Shown piece by piece: positions 1-7,567 of a DNA stretch of 64,000 nt (its first letter is position 1; every line of letters begins with the position of its first letter). The position numbers were made by a program, and so were the translations under genes. The DNA is taken from NCBI RefSeq assembly GCF_030409315.1, contig NZ_JAUFPS010000094.1, forward strand, positions 1-64,000. The letters run 5' to 3'. Below the pieces are notes generated by a model. That model was given only the letters and a program-made list of their open reading frames with translations. It made no database searches and was not told the origin of the DNA. This stretch comes from Mucilaginibacter flavus. Its GTDB lineage: Bacteria; Bacteroidota; Bacteroidia; Sphingobacteriales; Sphingobacteriaceae.

Positions 1-72
1 ATTGTTCTTTATAAAAAACTTGCATTGAGCGACAAAATCAGGGCTTGTTTGAAATATCGTGGTAGCCCATAA
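1..72 (+). pseudogene. 3' end of an unrecognised reading frame, with an in-frame stop and basic extension
   Basis: Frame 1 is open from the window edge to a TAA at 70-72, giving 23 codons of an unknown protein. The same frame then stays open from 73 to a second TAA at 214-216, encoding a very basic 47-residue stretch rich in Lys and Arg. This could be a real protein end followed by chance sequence, or a longer gene interrupted by a nonsense mutation. I do not recognise the family. It lies in the accessory segment that ends near 4.23 kb. Confidence 0.25.
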
Positions 73-200
73 GATTATGGCGCAAAGCGCCGTAATCGCA
101 GAGGGTATTTTCGACCTATCGGCCACTGGAAAGGCAAAAAATCTGCATCAAAAGCAGTCTCTACAATGCGTCAACTTTCTTTAAAGTTAAGGCATACAAC

Positions 201-229
201 AAAAAAAGGCCGGTAAAAACTTACCAGCC
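201..229 (-). terminator. Rho-independent terminator of the XRE gene
   Basis: Read on the minus strand, GGC-T-GGTAA pairs with TTACC-G-GCC around a GTTT loop and is followed by seven T residues. It starts about 25 bp past the stop codon of the XRE regulator gene, the right place to end that transcript. Confidence 0.75.
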
Positions 230-253
230 CTTTCAAGAATATTCACATTTGAC

Positions 254-655
254 TTATTTATTTTCGCTCAACATCTTCACTTTTTCTTTTTCACTTTCTA
301 AGAGACGTTCTAACAAAGCAACTTTTTCGTCATATAGCGCAACAATCTTGTCAATTGGACTGAAATTGTAGTAATGCCCGTAAGATGCGGCATGGTCATT
401 ATAAGTATTGGCGATAAAATTGATTACAGCCTCATCATTAAAGTTTTTAATAGCTTCAGCCGGAACACCCAGAGCCTTAGCCACCTTTTCTAAAACATCA
501 TCCTCTATTGTTTCGCTTTGCTCCATCCGGGACACAGTTTGTTGACTTACCCCCAATTCGGTAGCAAGCGTTTCCTGTTTAATGCCGCGCATTTCGCGAA
601 TACGACCAATTTTTCTTCCAATATGATTGTTTGAGGGTTTAGCAGATGTTTCCAT
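254..655 (-). CDS. XRE-family helix-turn-helix transcriptional regulator
   Basis: This 133-residue cytoplasmic DNA-binding protein has a Cro/C1-type HTH at about residues 12-70 (recognition region around GVSQQTVSRMEQ). A Bacteroidota-typical tail follows, ending in a charged helix with repeated Glu, Lys and Leu that may mediate dimerisation. I chose the ATG at 653-655 because the 39 codons upstream are non-conserved-looking and cross the promoter and palindromes. The gene is divergent from the NT/HEPN-SWIM pair across 128 bp holding two palindromes, so it probably represses itself and the neighbouring operon. A perfect TAnnTTTG -7 box (CAAATATA on the plus strand, 659-666) ends only 3 bp before the ATG, which would give a leaderless message. 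Such regulators are common in Bacteroidota mobile DNA; whether it acts as an antitoxin is inference. Confidence 0.85.
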   Translation of the reverse strand: METSAKPSNNHIGRKIGRIREMRGIKQETLATELGVSQQTVSRMEQSETIEDDVLEKVAKALGVPAEAIKNFNDEAVINFIANTYNDHAASYGHYYNFSPIDKIVALYDEKVALLERLLESEKEKVKMLSENK

Positions 656-658
656 ATT

Positions 659-666
659 CAAATATA
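659..666 (-). promoter_or_regulatory. -7 box for the XRE gene
   Basis: On the minus strand this reads TATATTTG, a perfect match to the Bacteroidota -7 consensus TAnnTTTG. A TTTC sequence lies about 21 bp upstream as a possible -33 element. Transcription would start at or within the ATG at 653-655. Confidence 0.45.
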
Positions 667-691
667 CAAAGAATAAACATTGGTAAAGAAA

Positions 692-705
692 ACCCGTTAA
701 CGGGT
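692..705. promoter_or_regulatory. Perfect 14-bp palindrome, probable XRE operator
   Basis: ACCCGTTAACGGGT equals its own reverse complement. It lies upstream of the XRE -7 box in the divergent intergenic region, and a further half-copy (ACCCGG) follows at 711-716. Position and symmetry fit an autoregulatory operator for the neighbouring HTH protein. Confidence 0.5.
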
Positions 706-745
706 AAATAACCCGGCTTTTGAGTTCTATACGCAGCCCGTAGCC

Positions 746-779
746 TTGAATTTTGATTTGATCGGTAATCAAAATTCAA
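746..779. promoter_or_regulatory. Inverted repeat directly upstream of the NT/HEPN start codon
   Basis: A perfect 13-bp inverted repeat (TTGAATTTTGATT at 746-758 and its complement at 767-779) has an 8-bp spacer. It ends 4 bp before the ATG at 784. It could be an operator or, in the RNA, a hairpin masking the start site. No Shine-Dalgarno sequence is visible. Confidence 0.55.
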
Positions 780-783
780 CAAT

Positions 784-1878
784 ATGAACAGCATTAATTT
801 TTTCAATGGCTCGGTGATGAATAGTGTAATCATAAACGGGTCGAGTATCACCATATCTGGTGTTACGATGGAGATTGACAAGGTAATAGAAACAGCCTAC
901 AAACGATTGTTGGCACAGGCACGGGAACGCATAATGGTTTTAGAGGCGGCGCTCAACCGTGAGTTTCCCATTGAGGACTTGGTAGACGACCATTATGCAA
1001 CAGAAGAACAAGGGAAAGAAATGGATGAACTAATCCAGAAAGTCGCAGAAAAGTACAACCTGTCACATATCTTTTGTTTTGCCCGGAAAAGCAATATATC
1101 AAACGATTTTAATGCTTTCGGTAATTTAAATTCGGGTACTGAAATTGACCTTCATCATTTTCTATTATTCATTACAAAAGGTTCAGAACGGGTAGAACAT
1201 GAAATACAAGATTACATTAACAACCATTTTAAAAGCTTTAAGGTAACTGCCTTATCACACAGCTTTGAAAATGCCCGCAATGCCATAGCACAAGGCAACC
1301 GTTTTTTTGTCACCGCATTTAAAGGCATTACCATGTACCATGACAAGGAAACTTTCCTTGATATAGAAATGCCTAAACTCAACCCGGCGACTACACTTGA
1401 AAAGGCTGAAAAGCGATTTCGCGACCATATCAGAATGGCATCAGGCTTTTTACACAGTGCGTCTATCTGCATCAGAAACGAAAAATTCTTTGAAAACGGT
1501 GTTTTCTCGCTTCATCAGGCAGTAGAGCAGGCTTGCATAGCGCTAATTAAAGTACATACGGGCTACCGAATTGATTTACACAACATTGCACGGCTTTTAA
1601 ACTTATGTAGGTTTATCTCTGAACAACCTGCTCATTTATTTCTACCCGGTGATCAGGAATCGGAAAGATTATTTCAAATCCTTCGGGACAGCTATGGCAA
1701 TGCACGGTATAAGGAGGACTTTAAAATAGACGAAATCGATGCTGTAAATATTTTAGAAAAGGTAGCTGCATTCGTGGAATTAGCAGAAAACATTTGCCTT
1801 GACTGGATAAACAATCTGCGCACCGAGATCAGTAACAATGAAAATAGCAACATTGACGTAGAACAAACAACAGAATGA
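784..1878 (+). CDS. Nucleotidyltransferase-like / HEPN domain fusion protein
   Basis: This is a 364-residue soluble protein. Residues 205-345 resemble a HEPN domain: an FFENGVFSLHQAVEQA helix and a later NARYKEDF segment. Residues 85-195 resemble a minimal nucleotidyltransferase: GTEIDLHHFLLF around D122 sits where the (S/T)DxDLLV strand is expected, but the usual GS pair and second Asp are not clear, so catalysis is doubtful. The RxxxxH ribonuclease motif of toxic HEPN proteins is also not evident (R301 lacks a His five residues on). The first 28 residues are odd and the true start could be the ATG at 868. The stop overlaps the ATG of the SWIM gene (ATGA), implying coupled translation. The context with a divergent XRE gene suggests a regulated toxin or defence module; this is inference. 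Confidence 0.65.
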   Translation: MNSINFFNGSVMNSVIINGSSITISGVTMEIDKVIETAYKRLLAQARERIMVLEAALNREFPIEDLVDDHYATEEQGKEMDELIQKVAEKYNLSHIFCFARKSNISNDFNAFGNLNSGTEIDLHHFLLFITKGSERVEHEIQDYINNHFKSFKVTALSHSFENARNAIAQGNRFFVTAFKGITMYHDKETFLDIEMPKLNPATTLEKAEKRFRDHIRMASGFLHSASICIRNEKFFENGVFSLHQAVEQACIALIKVHTGYRIDLHNIARLLNLCRFISEQPAHLFLPGDQESERLFQILRDSYGNARYKEDFKIDEIDAVNILEKVAAFVELAENICLDWINNLRTEISNNENSNIDVEQTTE

Positions 1879-3203
1879 CTATGCCTGCCAAAAAGAGAAA
1901 AGAGGCGGTAATCATTCCGTCCGAAATGTTTTTTTACGCAATGCCGTTTAAGTCGTCGCGCCAGCGCCTGACACGCGAAGACCTTGCAGAGCATTACGAG
2001 CCGCCGAAAGGAAGAAAAGCTTATATGGGTAATCACTATCTGCTTATCAGCTTTGAAAATAGTATCCTGACTGTTAAGGTTAATCCTAATGATGGCTCCG
2101 AAAATCATTTATATCTGCACGTTGAGCGTGATGAATTGAATGTGGCGTGTACATGTGGTATGCCCGGTGATAAACTTTGCTATCATGCTTTTATAGGGTT
2201 ACATAGCATGTGTTGGCTTACAGAGGGTTTTGACTTTCAGGAGATTTATTGGCCGGGCTACTATGAGAATGGTAAAGCAAAAAAATTCCTTGAAATAGAG
2301 TTAGGTAAACAGCGTATAACCGTTTCAAGTAAGCCGGAATTTGGCACTATCTACCGCAGTGATTTGCAATTCCCTGATGACCAACCGCCTTTATTGGCAG
2401 ACCCAACAGATCAAATATATACTATAAAACCGGGTGATACTGCTATCTATGCTTATGCGGTTTGCTTTGCAACTGGTCGTTTCCGAAATCGCCATTTTCC
2501 ACTTCTACTGCCATTCTATGGCATAACAAGCAAGGACGGCTCAAAAGTAGTACGCTTTACTAAATTTATTTTGCCTGATAAGCTACCTGCTAAAAATAAC
2601 GGTCATCAGTTACAACAGAGATTAGACGATTACAGCAAAACCTTATATGGCATAGTTAAACCTTTGAGCATTGCAGAAAACCGAAACAGAAAGACCTGGA
2701 AAGAAGCTAAACAAACAGTTTTTGAGTTATGGCAAAAGATATTACCCGTACTGGCAAACTATCCGTATAACCAAAGCTATTACTTATGGTGGCTAAAGTA
2801 TTTGAGGGAGCGACCTATGAAAATGTTTATGCGGGGATGCCGGTATAGCTTAGAGCGGCCAACTTTAGCATTCGATCTCACTTATCATAAAGAGTATTTC
2901 ACGCTTACCATAAACGTGATTGTCGGAAGTAAAGCAATTACTGTAGATCATAAACCTCATTTATTTGTTTTTGACGAAGAAACGCATACTGGATTTTTGA
3001 TGAACAGCATCCAAGATGACGAATTATTGATATGGATGATGGACAATAAGAATGAGATAACTGTATTAGCTGAACATTTTAGTGAGTTTGATAGGGACTT
3101 TTTAGGTCAGCTAAGTGAAAAATATGTTGTTTTCTTTTCAGACAGATTGGGTAAAAGGGTAAGCTATAATTACAATTTGGTAAAAACGATGGTCGGGCTA
3201 TAA
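1875..3203 (+). CDS. SWIM zinc-finger protein
   Basis: This 442-residue protein is coupled to the preceding NT/HEPN gene by a 4-bp ATGA overlap. Residues 92-104 have the SWIM metal motif CxC-x7-CxH (C92, C94, C102, H104), which binds zinc and usually contacts DNA or protein. The rest is a mixed alpha/beta region with no helicase, transposase or nuclease motif that I can recognise, so this is not a SWI2/SNF2 or MULE-type protein. There is no signal peptide, so it should be cytoplasmic. Strict coupling suggests it works in a complex with, or controls, the HEPN fusion. The function is unknown. Confidence 0.7.
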   Translation: MTMPAKKRKEAVIIPSEMFFYAMPFKSSRQRLTREDLAEHYEPPKGRKAYMGNHYLLISFENSILTVKVNPNDGSENHLYLHVERDELNVACTCGMPGDKLCYHAFIGLHSMCWLTEGFDFQEIYWPGYYENGKAKKFLEIELGKQRITVSSKPEFGTIYRSDLQFPDDQPPLLADPTDQIYTIKPGDTAIYAYAVCFATGRFRNRHFPLLLPFYGITSKDGSKVVRFTKFILPDKLPAKNNGHQLQQRLDDYSKTLYGIVKPLSIAENRNRKTWKEAKQTVFELWQKILPVLANYPYNQSYYLWWLKYLRERPMKMFMRGCRYSLERPTLAFDLTYHKEYFTLTINVIVGSKAITVDHKPHLFVFDEETHTGFLMNSIQDDELLIWMMDNKNEITVLAEHFSEFDRDFLGQLSEKYVVFFSDRLGKRVSYNYNLVKTMVGL

Positions 3204-3538
3204 ACTTGCATAGCGGTTAGCGGTTGCGGCAAACGGCTCCATTCTTACGCCGTCAGCCTCACCGCAAGTAACAAAGAGCATTTGCCCTTTGCATAGCCCC
3301 TCAATCACCACTACAGCAAAGATAGCCACCGAAGACAGGACAGTAAAGGGCTTTCGCGGCATAAACCGTTACGCTGCGCTCCACTATTTATTCCACGTTC
3401 CCTTGACAGTCCTGTCTTCTTCCCCTTTTTGTTGCTTAAGTGGTGATTAAGGGGCGGTGTGTTTATTCGTATTTCCATCTTGCAATAATTTCTCTCAAAC
3501 GCTTATCTTCATAAATGATTACGAAATCCAAATCAATC
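3204..3538. other. Intergenic region with a long hairpin
   Basis: No gene is evident. The main structure is a 20-bp inverted repeat with two mismatches: GAAGACAGGACAGTAAAGGG at 3331-3350 against 3400-3419, with a 49-bp loop. A short tandem (AGCGGTTAGCGGTT) lies near 3214-3227. The region is locally GC-richer than its neighbours. It could be a transfer origin, a small structured RNA or a complex terminator for the SWIM gene. Confidence 0.5.
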
Positions 3539-4027
3539 ATGAGCCTGAAACAACTTACCCTTTTGCTACTGATTATTTTGTCCACGAAAACTTTTGGACA
3601 GACAAAACAGCAGGATTTAAGATTGTCAATACTTAGAAAAAATATTGTAGGCCATGATTTTGTATTTAAGACCGAAGAAAACACCACAACCCATCTAAAG
3701 TACTTAGGAATACTTAGGTCAAAGAAAGGAGATATTTATAAGGTGATGAACTCCATTTGGCTATGGGGCCAGGCACATCGTGCAACCAGTCGTATATTGA
3801 TCTTCAATGGAAACAACCAATATCTTGGTAATTATTATCTCGCAGTAACAGACGATCTCCCTTCATTCATTAAAGACAATGAATTGGTATTTATTAATGA
3901 TGCTAAGGATAACGATTGTGATTTAAAATCGATCACTCGAATTAACTTTAACAACGGGTTACCCAACAAATTCTTTCGCAAATGCCGGGGCGACAGTGGG
4001 GACTTTTACTCGTTTGATAGCGAATAA
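3539..4027 (+). CDS. Secreted protein of unknown function
   Basis: From the ATG at 3539 this is 162 residues with a classical signal peptide (about residues 1-20, ending STKTFGQ), so it is exported to the periplasm or beyond. There is no lipobox. The mature part is beta-rich with no motif I recognise. An earlier in-frame ATG at 3515 would place charged residues before the hydrophobic core and is less likely. It is the last gene before the probable end of the integrative element and may be cargo. Confidence 0.55.
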   Translation: MSLKQLTLLLLIILSTKTFGQTKQQDLRLSILRKNIVGHDFVFKTEENTTTHLKYLGILRSKKGDIYKVMNSIWLWGQAHRATSRILIFNGNNQYLGNYYLAVTDDLPSFIKDNELVFINDAKDNDCDLKSITRINFNNGLPNKFFRKCRGDSGDFYSFDSE

Positions 4028-4219
4028 TTTTAGTTGAAAAATCCGATTATATTCCTATCAATTACGGTAAAATGAGCGGTTTTATAGTTGGAAATATGAA
4101 CTTAGATTGGTATATTTGTATCAATCGCTGTTAAGGAATATGTGAGTAAAACAGTGAGTTGTTCTAAAAAGTCTCTATCAACTAATTGATATATAGTTAT
4201 TTGCGGAAAGGATTAATCG

Positions 4220-4234
4220 TCCTGCCATCCCGAC
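4220..4234 (+). other. Probable tRNA 3'-end fragment (att site of an integrative element)
   Basis: TCCTGCCATCCCGAC reads like the last part of a tRNA gene: 3' T-stem strand, acceptor strand and discriminator. It is followed 19 bp later by a strong terminator. The preceding 100 bp contain no matching 5' acceptor strand (CGGGATG) and no TTCRA T-loop, so this is not an intact tRNA. A tRNA 3' fragment next to its old terminator is the normal scar at one end of an element integrated into a tRNA gene. If the acceptor strand is CATCCCG, a C1:G72 pair would point to tRNA-Pro, but this is not certain. Confidence 0.4.
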
Positions 4235-4252
4235 AAAAGCGATACCAAATTT

Positions 4253-4290
4253 AAAAGCCCTCTGAATCGAAATCCAGAGGGCTTTTGTTT
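4253..4290 (+). terminator. Rho-independent terminator without an adjacent gene
   Basis: AAAAGCCCTCTG at 4253-4264 pairs perfectly with CAGAGGGCTTTT at 4275-4286, with a 10-nt loop and a T-rich tail. The nearest plus-strand gene ends at 4027, but the terminator lies 19 bp after the putative tRNA fragment, which it probably served. It can also work for the minus-strand gene ending at 4341. Confidence 0.8.
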
Positions 4291-4340
4291 TAACTAACGC
4301 GATGATCCATCAATTCTGGCTTGATCCATTATTTTCTCCA

Positions 4341-4826
4341 TCACGATCTTAATATCCAGTCTGCAATATGTTTACCTGATTGATCACCAAGTATAATAAA
4401 TTCCCTTTTTTTGTTGTCGGCAGTTTTTACATATACCTTCCCATCATGCGGGTAGTTTCCCATGCCCCATTTTTTGCTATTATCGTAAGTTACCTCTGTA
4501 ATATCTCGTTTGTATATCTTAAAATTAGCTTTATCATTTTGCAAAATAGCATCTGAATAAATGTCCTGATCAAGCAATGGTTGCAGATATTTGTTTTTAA
4601 CGTAGGAAAACGGATTATTCAGGTCGCCTTTTACGGCTAATGCTCTTGAGACAGCAATAGCGAGCGGATTGTGGCCGCCTTCCGCACTAATCGCGTTATT
4701 TACTTTTAAGCCTAACAAAAAATCTTTAGTAATAATTACCAGGTAGGTTCGGTTTAATATTAGCGTGTGGTATTCCATGGCAACAAAATGGTTCCCATCG
4801 GTGAGGTTTAAATTTTTTAAAAGCAT
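4341..4826 (-). CDS. Conserved-looking hypothetical protein, possibly with a PH-like fold
   Basis: From the ATG at 4824-4826 this is 161 residues; a TTG seven codons upstream would add only a Lys-rich start. There is no signal peptide or membrane helix. The order of beta strands (a VAMEYHTLILNRTYLVII segment, then an ITEVTYDNSKKWGMGN segment and a KREFIILGDQ strand before a C-terminal helix) recalls bacterial PH-like or DUF-type domains. I do not recognise a family with certainty. It stands alone, facing the terminator at 4253-4290, and is probably the first native chromosomal gene right of the element. Confidence 0.5.
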   Translation of the reverse strand: MLLKNLNLTDGNHFVAMEYHTLILNRTYLVIITKDFLLGLKVNNAISAEGGHNPLAIAVSRALAVKGDLNNPFSYVKNKYLQPLLDQDIYSDAILQNDKANFKIYKRDITEVTYDNSKKWGMGNYPHDGKVYVKTADNKKREFIILGDQSGKHIADWILRS

Positions 4827-5271
4827 TTTCTTTTTTTTCGACACCAATTTGTGAAATAAATACTGGAAAAGGAAATGTTAGCATTGAACGAATCGGAATT
4901 ATTTTTTTATGTAGGGCTTATACAATACGTATAGTTTTAAATTTAATAGTAACCTCAACTTATAAAGAAAAATACTCGAAATTTATAAAGGATTTGCCAC
5001 AAAAGCAGATGCCAGGTATCAGTCCCGTTTAAACCGAACGTCAAAAAGGTTTTTTATATGATGACACCTTCAAAAGTTACTCTTTATTTGTTGCATACAT
5101 TGTTGGTTCACGCAAACGTTTTCGCAAATAAATACGCGGATATGTATAAACATCCATTAAAAAATTAGCTACTTAGCAACGGTTTAAAGTTAATAGCCGA
5201 TTAATTTAACCATTCTATAATGTAAACCTTACGGGAAAATTTATTGCCGTAGCAACTTTTGTATTTTGTTT
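4827..5271. other. AT-rich intergenic region with one weak operator-like site
   Basis: No gene is seen. GCAAACGTTTTC at 5112-5123 is a near-palindrome with a central CG of the LacI-operator kind, about 150 bp upstream of the GH28 start. It differs from the GCTAAATCGATTTAGC sites of the main locus. Otherwise the region is featureless A+T-rich sequence. Confidence 0.35.
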
Positions 5272-6801
5272 ATGAAACTTTTTGCCTTTTTATTAGTGCT
5301 GGTGTTGCCCTTTGCCGGTTACGCGCAAAACAAGGTATTTAATATTAATACTTATGGCACCAGGGCCGATGGCTTTACCGATAACAAAGCCGGTATCCAA
5401 AAAGCTATTGACGATGCCAACGCGCAGGGTGGAGGAGTAGTATTTATACCCGCCGGCGAATATTTAACCGGCCCGCTCACTCTAAAATCAAGCGTTACCC
5501 TAAAACTGGCAGTCAACGCCGTACTTAAAGGCACAGCTAAAAGGATTGATTACGGCACCGGGTACGCATCGCCGCTTATTATGGCCAGGGGGCAGCATAA
5601 TATTGGTATTACCGGTCGCGGAACAATTGACGGCAACGGGCACGAGCTGCTAAAAGATGTATTTAAAATGCTTGAAGCAGGCCAGCTCAAGGATGCTTTG
5701 TGGAAAACAGAAAATCCCTGGGGACAAATACAGCCCGAAGAGCCAAACCGCCCGAGGATCATCGGGTTTTATGACTGTGATAACATTGCTATAAAAGGAG
5801 TAACAATTAAAAACGGATTGGTATGGGTACAGGAGTATAAAAATTGTACCGATATTAATGTCGATAATATAAAAGTGGAAAGCAACACTTACTGGAACAA
5901 CGATGGCATCGACTTGGTTGATTGCAAAAATGCCCGTGTAACCAATAGCTTTTTTAATGCCGATGACGATGGAATTTGCCTTAAATCGTCTGACAGGAAA
6001 CGCCGCTGCGAAAACATCTTCATTGCAAATTGCACCATTCGCTCAAGCGCCAGCGCCATTAAGTTAGGTACCGCGTCGTGGGGAGGCTTTAAAAACATCA
6101 CCATAAAAGATATTAAGGTTTATGATAATTACCGTTCGGCCATAGCGCTCGAAGCCGTGGATGGTGGTGTTATGGAAGATATTGATGTAAATAACGTTCA
6201 CGCCGTTAACACCGGGAACGCTATTTTCATTCGCCTTGGCCACCGTAATAAAGATAGTCTTTACAGTATTGCAAGGCACATCCGCATCAGTAACTTAACT
6301 GCCGAAATACCTGCGGGCAAACCAGATAAAGGATATCCTTATGAAGGGCCGCTGGTGAAGGTTGCACACAATATTTTCCCTTCCTCAATTGCAGGCCTGC
6401 CAGGGCACCCGGTGGAGGATGTGGTGCTTGAAAATATAAAAATAGTTTACAAGGGTATAGCCAATAAAAGCAGGGCAAATGTGCGTATCGATTCGCTTGC
6501 CGCCATACCCGAAAATGAAAGCAGCTATCCCGAGTTTTCCATGTTTGGCGAATTGCCGGCCTGGGGTTTTTATGCCCGGCATGCCAGTGGTATCACTTTT
6601 AAAAATGTAACCTTAAGTCATTTGGGAAACGATTTTAGGTCGGCCTGTGTTTTTGATGATGTTAATGTGCTAAACCTTCATGGGCTTTCAATACCGCAGG
6701 TTAAAGGATTGCCTGTTGTGGTATTGCGTAAGGTAAGTAAGCCAACCTTAAGTAAGCTTACTATACCAGGTAAGGCAGTCGGCAAAATAAAAACACTTTA
6801 G
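5272..6801 (+). CDS. Glycoside hydrolase family 28 (polygalacturonase-like) enzyme
   Basis: This is a 509-residue secreted right-handed beta-helix enzyme. The signal peptide is residues 1-18 (ending FAGYAQ) and is followed by the typical pectinase N-terminus with TYGTRADG. Catalytic signatures are present: NDGID at 210-214 and the acid/base pair region ADDDGIC with D231-D233. The GHG and RIK motifs of true endopolygalacturonases are not clear, so an exo-acting or rhamnogalacturonan-type GH28 is likely. I chose the ATG at 5272; the TTG at 5266 adds two residues. It is monocistronic, lies 5 kb from the main utilization locus and lacks that locus's operator, so it is probably controlled separately. 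Confidence 0.85.
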   Translation: MKLFAFLLVLVLPFAGYAQNKVFNINTYGTRADGFTDNKAGIQKAIDDANAQGGGVVFIPAGEYLTGPLTLKSSVTLKLAVNAVLKGTAKRIDYGTGYASPLIMARGQHNIGITGRGTIDGNGHELLKDVFKMLEAGQLKDALWKTENPWGQIQPEEPNRPRIIGFYDCDNIAIKGVTIKNGLVWVQEYKNCTDINVDNIKVESNTYWNNDGIDLVDCKNARVTNSFFNADDDGICLKSSDRKRRCENIFIANCTIRSSASAIKLGTASWGGFKNITIKDIKVYDNYRSAIALEAVDGGVMEDIDVNNVHAVNTGNAIFIRLGHRNKDSLYSIARHIRISNLTAEIPAGKPDKGYPYEGPLVKVAHNIFPSSIAGLPGHPVEDVVLENIKIVYKGIANKSRANVRIDSLAAIPENESSYPEFSMFGELPAWGFYARHASGITFKNVTLSHLGNDFRSACVFDDVNVLNLHGLSIPQVKGLPVVVLRKVSKPTLSKLTIPGKAVGKIKTL

Positions 6802-6894
6802 GTGGATTTCGATTTGTTTTTTAAAAGTTTACCCGTGGGGTAACAACTTGTTTAGCATCAAGGTTATTAAATCAGGGGAATCGCCTTTAAAGAT

Positions 6895-7065
6895 TTGCGT
6901 GGTAAAAGGTAGCTCCTACGGAGCAAAAAAATAAAATATCTGTTCTACAAATAGGTAGCCGCTATGCGGCAATTTTTTGTTTTATCAAATATTCAATGCC
7001 GCGTAGTGGCTACCGGTTTGTAGAAATAAATGAACCAGACAAGATGCCGCATCGCGGCTACCTGT
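6895..7065. repeat. Intergenic hairpin repeat cluster (GGTAGCCGC type)
   Basis: Three copies of an 18-bp element occur: GGTAGCCGCTATGCGGCA at 6954-6971 on the plus strand, and inverted copies TGCCGCGTAGTGGCTACC at 6997-7014 and TGCCGCATCGCGGCTACC at 7045-7062. Each contains its own short GCCGC/GCGGC palindrome. A CTCCTACGGAG palindrome at 6913-6923 belongs to the type seen at 46.5 kb. No gene is seen between 6802 and 7195. Confidence 0.8.
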
Positions 7066-7161
7066 TGTGTGCTTATTGAAAGATTTCTCCTTGTATGAAA
7101 ATGTTAAAAGCGATTTCTCTGGTTAATAAATAGGGGGAGCGACAAAACAATTCAAGTTTTG

Positions 7162-7169
7162 TATATTTG
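7162..7169 (+). promoter_or_regulatory. -7 box of the response-regulator gene
   Basis: TATATTTG is a perfect match to the Bacteroidota -7 consensus TAnnTTTG, 26 bp upstream of the ATG at 7196. No good TTTG -33 box is found at the expected distance. Confidence 0.45.
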
Positions 7170-7195
7170 GCATACTTTTCCTGAACTATTGGAGT

Positions 7196-7567
7196 ATGTC
7201 AAAAAATATTATTGTTGTTGATGACGATGAAGATATCCTCAACATCATTGAATTAATTCTTATAGAAGCCGGCTATCATGTCCGGGCTGTAAGTGACATC
7301 GTATCCTTTTATAGTATCCATGAATTTAGTCCTGATTTAATTTTGCTTGATGATTGGCTTGCCGATGGCTACGGGAGCAAACTTTGTTTGGATTTAAAAC
7401 AAAACCCACGCACAAGTAACATACCGGTGATCCTGATATCGGCTAAAAACGATTTAAAGAATATCGCTAAAGCCTGCCTTGCCGACGATTTTATCCCCAA
7501 GCCTTTCGATCTGGATTTCTTTACCACAAAAATCAATAACTGGCTCCTTAATGCCATACCCAGGTAG
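7196..7567 (+). CDS. Single-domain response regulator receiver
   Basis: This 123-residue CheY-like protein consists only of a receiver domain. Visible residues are the acidic pocket D9-D11, phospho-acceptor D52 (ILLDDWL), a Ser in the T/S position (ISAKND, near 82) and conserved K102 (PKPF). There is no output domain, so it must act by protein contact or pass phosphate on. The LDDWLADGYG segment replaces the more usual D-x-x-M-P after the acceptor. No kinase gene is adjacent; the nearest in this window is at 53.1 kb. Confidence 0.9.
   Translation: MSKNIIVVDDDEDILNIIELILIEAGYHVRAVSDIVSFYSIHEFSPDLILLDDWLADGYGSKLCLDLKQNPRTSNIPVILISAKNDLKNIAKACLADDFIPKPFDLDFFTTKINNWLLNAIPR

Noticed and set aside
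639..881. An 80-codon minus-strand frame between the XRE and HEPN genes
   Set aside because: It is a shadow across the divergent promoter and palindromes.
4140..4236. A complete tRNA gene
   Set aside because: Only the 3' end is present; no 5' acceptor strand, D-arm or anticodon arm can be folded upstream.
5112..5123. Placing the GH28 gene in the GCTAAATCGATTTAGC regulon
   Set aside because: The near-palindrome here (GCAAACGTTTTC) shares only the central CG with the consensus; GH28 is also distant from the locus.
6895..7065. CRISPR array
   Set aside because: The repeats alternate in orientation, are self-complementary, and have spacers of unequal length; no cas genes are present.
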